Source of the DNA: Baffinella frigidus
Taxonomy: Eukaryota > Cryptophyceae > Cryptomonadales > Baffinellaceae
Direction: 5' to 3'
DNA length: 11,977 bases
Assembly: GCA_026770585.1 (NCBI GenBank)
Contig: MU646335.1
Coordinates: 565,826-577,802, forward strand
Shown here: positions 5,367-10,498 of the stretch, in pieces
Layout: each line of letters opens with the position of its first letter
Numbering within the stretch: position 1 is the stretch's first letter
Translations under genes and position numbers: made by a program
The notes under the pieces: model-generated
The model's database searches: none
What the model was told of the DNA's origin: nothing
The model's input: the letters and a program-made list of their open reading frames with translations, nothing else

Positions 5367-5486
5367 TACAGGGGTACCTCGCTCATAAGAAACCGACTCC
5401 CCCTAGGACCCTACAGCGCCAAGCCTAGGGCCCTGTGGTGGTCCTACGGGGGGGGGGCGCTTTCTTATGAGCGAAGTACCCCTGTA
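5367..5486 (+). mobile_element. A-family MITE, copy 2
   Basis: 120 bp from TACAGGGGTACCTCGCTCAT to ATGAGCGAAGTACCCCTGTA. Flanked by TA. The core keeps CCTAGGACCCTACAG and GCCTAGGGCCCTGTGGTGG. Read-through on + gives YRGTSLIRNRLPLGPYS, a peptide that any A copy can produce in this frame. Confidence 0.95.
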
Positions 5487-5561
5487 CCTACGAGGCCTCC
5501 GTCGACCCTTCGTGGGGAGGAGCACTGCCAGGGCGGAGTTTTTGAATTAGTCAACTCCAGG

Positions 5562-5646
5562 CGAAAATCGATTTTCGAAGAACCCAATCTGGTTCCTCGT
5601 TTCTAAGTTCACAGATTTTGTGGGTGAATCGACTTTTACAAAATCT
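5562..5646. repeat. palindrome and short stem between repeats
   Basis: CGAAAATCGATTTTCG (5562-5577) is a perfect 16-nt palindrome. Further on, AGATTTTGT (5613-5621) is inverted as ACAAAATCT (5638-5646). No coding frame of note. Confidence 0.6.
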
Positions 5647-5741
5647 TTGGATTTGCAGTGCATTGGTTGTGGCTTGCTTCTTCTACCTGGCTTTGAGAAG
5701 CCTGACTGGAGTGAGACCACGACAGCGAGGGGTGTACGAAC

Positions 5742-5866
5742 TACAGGGGTACCTCGCCCACAAGAAACCAACCCCCCCTAGCTAGGACCCTACAGTAGGA
5801 CTATGCGTAGGGCCCTAAGCTGGTCCTGGGGGGGTGGTGTTTTCTTGTGAGCGAGGTACCCCTGTA
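5742..5866 (+). mobile_element. A-family MITE, copy 3
   Basis: Left TACAGGGGTACCTCGCCCAC, right GTGAGCGAGGTACCCCTGTA; the arms carry a compensated change (CCCAC/GTGAG for CTCAT/ATGAG in part). Flanks are GAAC-TA and TA-GCTGTGG. The empty site GAACTAGCTGTGG survives in sister units at 6096 and 6199, so a TA was duplicated on insertion. Core begins CCTAGCTAGGACCCTACAG. Confidence 0.97.
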
Positions 5867-5903
5867 GCTGTGGGTTGCTCTTCCTGCTAGGCTTTGAGGT
5901 CAC

Positions 5904-6024
5904 TATAGGGGTACCTCGCTCATAAGAAAACGCCCCCCCCCTAGGACTATCGTAGGGCCCTAGGCATAGGCCTACTGTAGGGTCCTAGGGGGGGACGGTT
6001 TCTTATGAGCGAGGTACCCCTGTA
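5904..6024 (-). mobile_element. A-family MITE, copy 4
   Basis: 121 bp, reverse orientation (core reads GGGCCCTAGGCATAGGCCTA). Left end TATAGGGGTACCTCGCTCAT has C-to-T at the first element base; right end CGAGGTACCCCTGTA. Flanks are CAC-TA and TA-AGCC, and the empty site CACTAAGCC is present in a sister unit near 6153. Second direct case of TA duplication. Confidence 0.97.
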
Positions 6025-6115
6025 AGCCTGATTGGAGTGAGACCGCAACAGTGAGGGGTGTAAGCACTAGCTGTGGGTTCAGCGAGGGGTGTAAGAACTA
6101 GCTGTGGGTTGCTCC

Positions 6116-6134
6116 TAAAGGACCTAAAGGATCC
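6116..6134 (+). repeat. 19-bp extra sequence in array G
   Basis: CTAAAGGACCTAAAGGATC splits the unit sequence GTTGCTC / CTTCTGCTAGG, compared with GTTGCTCTTCCTGCTAGG in sister units. The same CCTAAAGGACCTAAAGGA string is in the D arm at 4229-4248. It may be a trace of a D-related event or a small templated insertion. Confidence 0.6.
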
Positions 6135-6224
6135 TTCTGCTAGGCTGTGGGTTCACTAAGCCTTACTGGATTGAGACCGCACCAGCGAGGGGTGTAGGAA
6201 CTAGCTGTGGGCTGCTCTTCCTGC

Positions 6225-6445
6225 TACAGGGGTACCTCGCTTATCCCTTAAGTGACCAACGGGCGAATAATCGCCCGTGGAAGCCCTAGGCAGGACCTAG
6301 GGCCCTACGGTAGGGCGTATGAGCCTACTGGTCACTTAAGGGATACGAAAACGCCCCCCCCCCCGGACCACCGTAGGGCCCTAGGCATAGCCCTACTGTA
6401 GGGTCCTAGGGGGGGCCGGTTTCTTATGAGCGAGGTGCCCCTGTA
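6225..6445 (-). mobile_element. A-family MITE, copy 5, split by a C element
   Basis: Left TACAGGGGTACCTCGCT (6225-6241), then C copy 3 (6242-6345), then the remaining A (ACGCCCCC.. to GAGCGAGGTGCCCCTGTA). Without C it is 117 bp. Flanks CCTGC-TA and TA-GGCTTTGAG match the empty site CCTGCTAGGCTTTGAGG at 5884. A arrived in the array first; C entered A later. Confidence 0.95.
6242..6345 (+). mobile_element. C-family element, copy 3, nested in A
   Basis: 104 bp, TATCCCTTAAGTGACCAACG to GTCACTTAAGGGATA. Arms are longer than in copy 2, and an inner hairpin CGGGCGAATAATCGCCCG lies next to the left arm. It is flanked by TA inside the left arm of A5; the surrounding A sequence (CGCT / CGAAAACG against CGCTCATAAGAAAACG) has two bases missing and one changed. 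Core CCTACGGTAGGGCGTATGAG. Confidence 0.95.
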
Positions 6446-6510
6446 GGCTTTGAGTTCACCAAGCCTGACTGGAGGGAGACCGCAACAGCGAGGGGTGTAG
6501 GCACTACCAG

Positions 6511-6558
6511 TGCAGTGGGAAGACCTCTCTTCAAGAGAGTGCGCTTGAGTGCACTGCA
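6511..6558. repeat. nested hairpin
   Basis: TGCAGTG (6511-6517) and CACTGCA (6552-6558) enclose CTCTCTT-C-AAGAGAG (6525-6539). It lies between array G and element A6. Single copy. Confidence 0.55.
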
Positions 6559-6590
6559 ACAAACGTGTGGGGAGGTGCGAGAGCGGAGTC

Positions 6591-6718
6591 TACAGGGGTA
6601 CCTCGCTCATAAGAAACCGCCCCCGCCCCCTAGGGACCACCCTAGGGCCCTCGACATAGGCCTACTATTGTAGGGTCCTACGGGGTGGCAGTTTCTCATG
6701 GGCGAGGTACCCCATGTA
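6591..6718 (-). mobile_element. A-family MITE, copy 6
   Basis: Left TACAGGGGTACCTCGCTCAT, right CTCATGGGCGAGGTACCCCATGTA with one extra base pair near the end. Flanked by TA. Reverse-oriented core (CCCTAGGGCCCTCGACATAG, TGTAGGGTCC). More diverged than A3-A5. Confidence 0.93.
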
Positions 6719-6791
6719 GCGAAGAGTGGGGGGCATCCGCGTGGCCCGATCTGAACGCTTGTCAAGCCCCCCTTTAAAGCATGCTTCCAGC

Positions 6792-6936
6792 TACAGGGGT
6801 ACCTCGCTCACAAGAAAGCGCCTCCCCCTAGCTAGGACCCTACAGTAGGCCCATGCCTAGGGTCCTACGGTGGTCCTAGGGGGTGGTCAGTTTTTGGTCC
6901 CAGCTAGGGGGTGGTCAGTTTCGAGGTACCCCTGTA
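6792..6936 (+). mobile_element. A-family MITE, copy 7, with internal duplication
   Basis: Begins TACAGGGGTACCTCGCTCAC and ends CGAGGTACCCCTGTA. CTAGGGGGTGGTCAGTTT occurs twice in the right half (6873 and 6904 regions), separated by TTGGTCCCAG, and the second copy replaces most of the right arm (CTTATGAG lost). The asymmetry would weaken the hairpin. TA flanks remain. Confidence 0.93.
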
Positions 6937-7230
6937 CCACCTCCTCACTGCACAGCACTGACGACCTGCTCGCCTACCGTGCGCGAGGCAGGTCTTTCCC
7001 TGGGCCGCGACTTACTCACGTCCTAAGTCATGAGCCTCTCCTGAGTCAACGATCCTAAGTCAACGCTCACGTTGACTTAAGTCTCGCTCCAGCGGACCAG
7101 GTCGCTCCCATGCTCCCTCCTACCCTATTTTTTCGCCACCTCCCCCCCCCCGCCCCCCCCCCCTCTCCCAAAGGAGGACTCTGCCCGTGCACCACAGAGT
7201 CCAGTCCTGGGGCGCTGTCTCAGAGGCAGA
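6937..7230. other. gene-free interval with a hairpin and C runs
   Basis: Contains a perfect hairpin TAAGTCAACG-CTCA-CGTTGACTTA (7056-7079), preceded by two related CCTAAGTCA/CTGAGTCAA strings, and two C runs at about 7144-7165. No coding frame or RNA gene was recognised. Confidence 0.6.
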
Positions 7231-7336
7231 TACCCCATTAAGTGGCCAGACAGTCAAATTTGACTGCCAAGAGGTCCTAGACAGGTCCTAGAACCCTACC
7301 GTAGGGCGTATGGGCCTACTCGCCACCTAAGGGATA
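7231..7336 (+). mobile_element. C-family element, copy 4
   Basis: Left TACCCCATTAAGTGGCCAGA, right GCCACCTAAGGGATA, TA on both sides. Shares CAGTCAAATTTGACTGCCAA with copy 2. Core CCTACCGTAGGGCGTATGGG. Confidence 0.88.
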
Positions 7337-7622
7337 TCCCGATCAGTCCTGCCGCGGTCGGGGCTTCTATCTATCCCGCTATCCCGCCTCGCGCCGGGCG
7401 CATCAGCAGCCTTGGACGAGAGAGGTATCCAGATCAGTCCGGCAGCAGTCGGGGCCTATCGAACCCGCCTGCTGTCTCCGTGGTACAGGGGTACCTCGCT
7501 CATAAGAAACTGCCCCCACCATAGGGCCCTAGGCATGGGCCTGTAGGGTCCTGGGGGGAGGCAGTTTCTCATGAGCGAGGCACCCCTGTCTCCCGCCGGG
7601 CGCATCAGCAGCCTTGGACGAG
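7337..7622 (+). repeat. tandem duplication S; second unit split by A8
   Basis: Unit 1 (7337-7420) runs from CGATCAGTCCTGCCGCGGTC to GGGCGCATCAGCAGCCTTGG and ACGAG. Unit 2 (7421-7622) repeats AGATCAGTCCGGCAGCAGTC at its start and GGGCGCATCAGCAGCCTTGG at its end, with A8 between. Removing A8 makes the two units about the same length. Confidence 0.88.
7484..7590 (-). mobile_element. A-family MITE, copy 8
   Basis: 107 bp, the shortest copy. TACAGGGGTACCTCGCTCAT to CGAGGCACCCCTGTC; the last base of the right TA is mutated. Reverse core (ATAGGGCCCTAGGCATGGGC) with a short deletion. It lies within unit 2 of duplication S, while unit 1 is uninterrupted. Confidence 0.95.
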
Positions 7623-7733
7623 AAGCTTGAGCATATCCACATCCAGCTCCGGGGTCGTTTGCTGCTTGTTGCGGGGCGGGGGTGAGTACAGGGGCGACTC
7701 AAACGGGTGGACCCACGGAACGCGGCAGGGAGT

Positions 7734-7799
7734 CAGTGTTGGGAATATACGACCACCATGCGGAGCCAGTGTTAGGAATATACGACCACCATGCGTCCG
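7734..7799 (+). repeat. 33-bp direct duplication
   Basis: CAGTGTTGGGAATATACGAC CACCATGCGGAGC (7734-7766) is followed at once by CAGTGTTAGGAATATACGAC CACCATGCGTCCG (7767-7799). The length keeps frame; a + frame reads VLGIYDHHA twice within an 85-codon open stretch (7682-7939). That stretch has no other protein-like support, so it is noted as a repeat only. Confidence 0.92.
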
Positions 7800-8029
7800 G
7801 TGCGGGGCCCGATGTTGTAGGAACCCCTGCAGCTGCCACGCCAGATTGCTCGTGGGGGTTCGGCTCTTTCCCAGCGCACTTTTGGGCGCCGAACTATCCC
7901 AAAAGTAAAAAAAAAAACCTATTCCTTCCGGGGAATTGACTTTTGGCCGACCCCTTCCAAGAATACTGGGGATTGACTAGAAGGGGTTGGTTGAGGCCTT
8001 CGGGTTGAGCTGCGCGGTTCGAAGGTAGG

Positions 8030-8093
8030 GGTCCTAGGCAGGTCCCAGGGCCCTACGGTAGGGCGTATGAGCCTACTCGCCACTTTGGGGATA
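8030..8093 (+). mobile_element. C-family element, right half only (copy 5)
   Basis: GGTCCTAGGCAGGTCCCAGG, GCCCTACGGTAGGGCGTATG, AGCCTACTCGCCACTTTGGGGATA. It matches the right part of copies 2 and 4; the left half is absent. Confidence 0.85.
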
Positions 8094-8195
8094 GGTATGT
8101 CCCTTACGGTCGTGCAGCCCGTGGGTTCCGAGGGTCAGCAAAGATGAACCAAATGGTCATCGTTGCAGAAAGATATCTCACGGCTGGAACACAGC

Positions 8196-8378
8196 ACCAC
8201 TCGAGAATGCAAGAGGGGCTTTTTTACATGTGGGGTTGTAAACATTTGTACCAGGATAGGGTGTTCCAACCTCGCGCCTGGCCTAACTAGAAGTGGAATA
8301 GCTCCAACGGCAATGAAAGCTACTACGCAAGGGCTACATCTCGGTTTTAAATAGGCCCCTCTAGCATTCTCGTGTGGC
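8196..8378 (+). mobile_element. MITE-like element M, copy 2
   Basis: Left arm CCACTCGAGAATGCAAGAGG, right arm CCCCTCTAGCATTCTCGTGTGG; these are inverse with two mismatches over about 22 bp. Between them lie GTGGGGTTGTAAACATTTGT and GGTTTTAAATAGG, shared with copy 1 at 595-765. The middle (8272-8340) differs from copy 1. TTTTAAATAGG is TATA-like, but no transcript evidence exists. Confidence 0.75.
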
Positions 8379-8733
8379 ACGCCAGAGCATTCGACAGGGT
8401 AAATCTCGTCCAGACCGCCAAATGGGGCGACCCGTGCACTTTTGGCGACTCGAGCCCAGGGTTAACTTTTGGAGAAATTGATTTTGGACACCACTCGTCG
8501 ACGCTCGTTTGGCCGCCCGTAACAACCAGATGAATGGAAAGACCTTTCGGAAGGTTGGGGCGTGGCACCGAGTCGTCCATTTGAAGGGTGAAAGCGTCGA
8601 CTTGACCCTTGAGGGCGCGCAGATCCTTGGGAGTGAGGCAATGTGTAGTAATTTTCATATGTTTGGTCACGTTTCTCTCCGCTTTTCGGGGGGACACGTG
8701 ACCAACTCCGTACAAAACGCCTACAATCGACAT
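8347..8733 (-). CDS. open frame with a duplicated coding-like segment; likely exon fragment
   Basis: A minus-strand frame of 128 codons contains CLTPKDLRALKGQVDAFTLQ and MDDSV (DNA 8562-8640). The same peptide recurs at 8721-8840. Between the copies, three codons differ only at the third position (GAT/GAC, AAG/AAA, GGT/GGG) and most other differences sit at the segment edges, as expected for an exon under protein constraint. A possible donor GT follows GACGACTCG in this copy and GACGACGCG in the other. The rest of the frame overlaps element M, so only the middle is plausibly coding. Protein not recognised. Confidence 0.35.
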   Translation of the reverse strand: MSIVGVLYGVGHVSPRKAERNVTKHMKITTHCLTPKDLRALKGQVDAFTLQMDDSVPRPNLPKGLSIHLVVTGGQTSVDEWCPKSISPKVNPGLESPKVHGSPHLAVWTRFTLSNALACHTRMLEGPI

Positions 8734-8840
8734 TTAAAAAGGGTGCTTGGGTAGCCTCGTGTGGCACACACCGCGTCGTCCATTTGAAGGATGAAAGCGT
8801 CGACTTGCCCTTTGAGGGCGCGCAGGTCCTCGGCAGTCAT
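8721..8840 (-). CDS. second copy of the coding-like segment, 39 codons
   Basis: Starts at the ATG complementary to 8838-8840 and reads MTAEDLRALKGQVDAFILQM, DDAV, then unrelated sequence to a stop at 8721-8723. About 19 of 23 residues match the copy at 8562-8640. The telomere-like heptamer array lies directly 5' of this ATG on the minus strand (only GGC between), so if it is a gene piece its upstream part has been replaced by the array. Probably a relic. Confidence 0.35.
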   Translation of the reverse strand: MTAEDLRALKGQVDAFILQMDDAVCATRGYPSTLFKCRL

Positions 8841-8842
8841 GC

Positions 8843-9011
8843 CCTAGGGTTTAGGGTTTAGGGTTTAGGGTTTAGGGTTCAGGGTTCAGGGTTTAGGGTT
8901 CAGAGTTTAGGGTTTAGGGTTTAGGGTTTGGGGTTCAGGGTGTAGGGTGTAGGGTGTAGGGTTGAGGATTTAAGGTTTGGGGTTTGGGTTTAGGGTTTAG
9001 GGTTGAGGGGT
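8843..9011 (+). repeat. interstitial telomere-like array (TTTAGGG)n
   Basis: About 24 heptamers. The first five or so are perfect TTTAGGG; later ones vary as TTCAGGG, TGTAGGG (three in a row), TTTGGGG and TTGAGGG. G-rich on +. Degeneration increases toward the right. This is an internal block with other DNA on both sides, so it is either a relic of a fusion or break repair, or a subtelomeric array; the window cannot decide between these. Confidence 0.95.
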
Positions 9012-9120
9012 TACCGTGGTCGCGAGGCAGAGGGGGGTGGTCCCGCAGCCCTCCCGCATATTCGCAACCTGCCAAGCGGTGTGCGTGTCAACCGCGGTCG
9101 AGCCAACTCAGCACACGAAT

Positions 9121-9188
9121 AAAAGCCAGGTCCAGAATCTGGACCTGGCCCTTTCATTTTGAAAGTCCGTTTCCTGAAGGATTCAGGT
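9121..9188 (-). repeat. palindrome repeat R, copy 2
   Basis: AAAAGCCAGGTCCAGAATCT GGACCTGGC then CTTTCATTTTGAAAGTCCGT, TTCCTGAAGGATTCAGG. Inverse of 3133-3203, with the stem preserved by compensating changes: GGTCCGGAATCCGGACC there, GGTCCAGAATCTGGACC here. Both arms changed together, which is a sign of a maintained stem or of arm-to-arm conversion. Confidence 0.75.
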
Positions 9189-9218
9189 GAGGAGGGAGGG
9201 AGTGTACAGCTCAACACC

Positions 9219-9250
9219 GAACCCCCTCAACCCTCAACCTTAAACCTCAA
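9219..9250 (-). repeat. short heptamer tract in opposite orientation
   Basis: CCCCCTCAACCCTCAACCTT AAACCTCAAC: degenerate CCCTCAA/CCTTAAA heptamers, the complement of TTGAGGG. It faces the array at 8843-9011 about 210 bp away. Confidence 0.75.
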
Positions 9251-9280
9251 CTTCAACCAACTTCATTCTCAAATTCCTCC

Positions 9281-9424
9281 ATGGGTACCAACGGTGCTGC
9301 AAATGGCTCGAAAGCAAATGGCTCAACCGAGAGGAGCCGCGTGGACACATATGCGTTGGGCACGATGGGAGATGGTGCCTTGCTGTCCTCTTGCATCAAC
9401 GGGGCGATCCTCACGGAACCCTAA
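9281..9424 (+). CDS. possible small exon or micro-ORF, 47 codons
   Basis: Reads MGTNGAANGSKANGSTERSR then VDTYALGTMGDGALLSSCIN and GAILTEP before a TAA. Composition is protein-like (a Gly/Asn/Ser-rich start, then a mixed hydrophobic segment) and the ATG context is CTCCATGG, with a purine after ATG. It is short and overlaps a longer frame in another phase, so chance is possible. No homologue or domain is recognised. The stop lies in CCCTAACC, heptamer-like DNA, so the original 3' part may be lost. Confidence 0.3.
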   Translation: MGTNGAANGSKANGSTERSRVDTYALGTMGDGALLSSCINGAILTEP

Positions 9425-9445
9425 CCATACCCCCCACCCTCTACA

Positions 9446-9606
9446 CCACACAGCGGACTTCGAAGGGATTTTGAATAACCCCTAAGCGATAAGACCTACG
9501 ACCCTACGGTAGGCAGCCCGTAGGGACATAGGGGGGTTCCTACGGACAAGGTAACGGAAATATGGCCCGAAATGGGCCGAAAATCCTTTCGTAGCCCGCT
9601 GTGTGG
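9446..9606 (-). mobile_element. B-family MITE-like element, full length, reverse
   Basis: 161 bp. CCACACAGCGGACTTCGAAG at the left and TTTCGTAGCCCGCTGTGTGG at the right; the inner hairpin GGCCCGAAATGGGCC is near the right arm. Flanking 8-mers CCTCTACA (9438-9445) and CCCCTACA (9607-9614) differ at one base, a possible 8-bp target duplication as in hAT-type elements. CTACACCACA also recurs outside the right end, which fits that reading. Confidence 0.9.
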
Positions 9607-9866
9607 CCCCTACACCACACCCAGAGCAGCCCGACCGCATCAAACGCGCGATGCAGCTTTTTTTCCTCGTTCAGATAGGGGTTTTGGCGGGGGTTCGGAC
9701 GTTCCAAGGGCATAGGAATTTTGGTGGGGTTTCGGGGGGTGAGGACACCAGTTTGGCTCTGGTCCGTTTGAGCCGTTGGTTTCGGGGGGTGGGAGCACCT
9801 TGGATTCATCCGGGGCCACTGCCCCCTCCGGCCCGCTCGTCGCCACCACGTCCATGTATCTGCGGG
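9607..9866. other. gene-free interval; overlapping open frames unsupported
   Basis: Open frames exist on both strands (for example minus 9640-9855, beginning MDVVATSGPEGAVAPDESK). GTTTCGGGGGGTGAG/GTTTCGGGGGGTGGG repeats near 9728 and 9780. No splice or domain evidence was found to prefer any frame. Confidence 0.4.
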
Positions 9867-9870
9867 GGGT

Positions 9871-9930
<60 letters not shown>

Positions 9931-9949
9931 GTTTGAGGGTTGAGGGTTT
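9867..9949 (+). repeat. heptamer array (TTGAGGG)n
   Basis: About eleven nearly perfect copies of GGGTTGA. One base from the TTTAGGG telomere type; homogeneous, so amplified recently as a variant. Confidence 0.95.
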
Positions 9950-9997
9950 ATGGCGTATGGCTTATGGCTTATGGCTTATGGCTTATGGCTTATGGTG
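9948..9997 (+). repeat. heptamer array (TTATGGC)n
   Basis: About six copies of TTATGGC, directly continuing the TTGAGGG array in the same 7-bp register. Frames through it read MAYGLWLMAYGLW, a low-complexity artefact. Confidence 0.93.
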
Positions 9998-10000
9998 TCT

Positions 10001-10030
10001 GGTTTCGGGTTTCGAGTTTCGGGTTTCGGG
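10001..10030 (+). repeat. heptamer array (TTTCGGG)n
   Basis: Four copies of GGGTTTC with one GAGTTTC. Third adjoining tract with 7-bp period. Confidence 0.9.
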
Positions 10031-10192
10031 GCAGGCTTCTGCTGTTTCTCACCGCACCGTGTCGCATTTCCCAGCTCTGTCTCAAGTCCATTCGGGCTCA
10101 CCAATTTGGTGGGCGCGGGCTCGTTCCCGCACCAAAGTCGGCGGATTCGTGCATTTGACATTTGAACCGCACGCCCAGCACGTCAACTTGAG

Positions 10193-10285
10193 TGGAGCGG
10201 GGCAGCACCCTACTGACGAGGTCGCAACGTCTTTCAGCTTCTCGGCCGGGACAGCCTTGCACAGCTTCACGTTGCCCTTCAGGTT
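10193..10285 (-). repeat. duplicated segment T, copy 1, coding-like on minus
   Basis: About 70 bp are identical to 10388-10480 (GCACCCTACTGACGAGGTCG, CAACGTCTTTCAGCTTCTCG and onward). On the minus strand one frame gives NVKLCKAVPAEKLKDVATSS in both copies, followed by TCGTCA/GTAGGG, a good donor-like junction. It could be a duplicated exon end. The product is unrecognised, and no upstream acceptor was found; the GAA tract lies 5' of it on that strand. Confidence 0.6.
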
Positions 10286-10287
10286 TC

Positions 10288-10329
10288 AAGAAGAAGAAGA
10301 AGAAGAAGAAAAAGAGGAAGAAGAAGAAG
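10288..10329 (+). repeat. GAA microsatellite
   Basis: About 42 bp of AAG/GAA trinucleotides with AAAAGAGG interruptions. It encodes a Glu/Lys run on + and Phe/Leu on -; low complexity only. Confidence 0.93.
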
Positions 10330-10387
10330 TAGGAGGATAAGACGAGGGTAGCTAGCAGGTTCAAGACTTCCGGGTGTCAGTTCAGGG

Positions 10388-10480
10388 TAGAGCGGGGCCG
10401 CACCCTACTGACGAGGTCGCAACGTCTTTCAGCTTCTCGGCCGGGACAGCCTTGCACAGCTTCACGTTGTTCTTCGGGTT
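10388..10480 (-). repeat. duplicated segment T, copy 2
   Basis: 195 bp downstream of copy 1, nearly identical. Here the minus frame continues into GCGPALP and a stop in TGA. The segment joins directly to the J array. Confidence 0.6.
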
Positions 10481-10498
10481 CCGCACCGCCACCCCCCC

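Larger units (their letters stand above)
5665..6504 (+). repeat. tandem array G (about five units) with three A insertions
   Basis: Without insertions the unit is about 85 bp: TAGCTGTGGGTTGCTCTTCC, TGCTAGGCTTTGAGGTTCAC, TAAGCCTGACTGGAGTGAGA, CCGCAACAGCGAGGGGTGTA, GGAAC. Unit edges: 5665-5741, 5867-6067, 6068-6098 (a deleted unit), 6099-6201 and 6202-6504. Elements A3, A4 and A5 interrupt three different points, each with an intact counterpart in another unit. Function unknown; no coding signal. Confidence 0.85.

Noticed and set aside
5019-5606. 195-codon + strand frame as a repeat protein
   Set aside because: It runs through element F, the minisatellite and element A2. Openness comes from a stop-free 30-bp unit and the peptide is fully explained by repeats.
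8843-9011. Actual chromosome end
   Set aside because: Other non-telomeric sequence continues for about 3 kb on the G-rich side and the array degenerates internally, so it is interstitial.
9933-10340. 135-codon frame beginning MRVEGLWRMAYGLW and ending in poly-Glu
   Set aside because: Built from TTATGGC and TTTCGGG heptamers and a GAA microsatellite.
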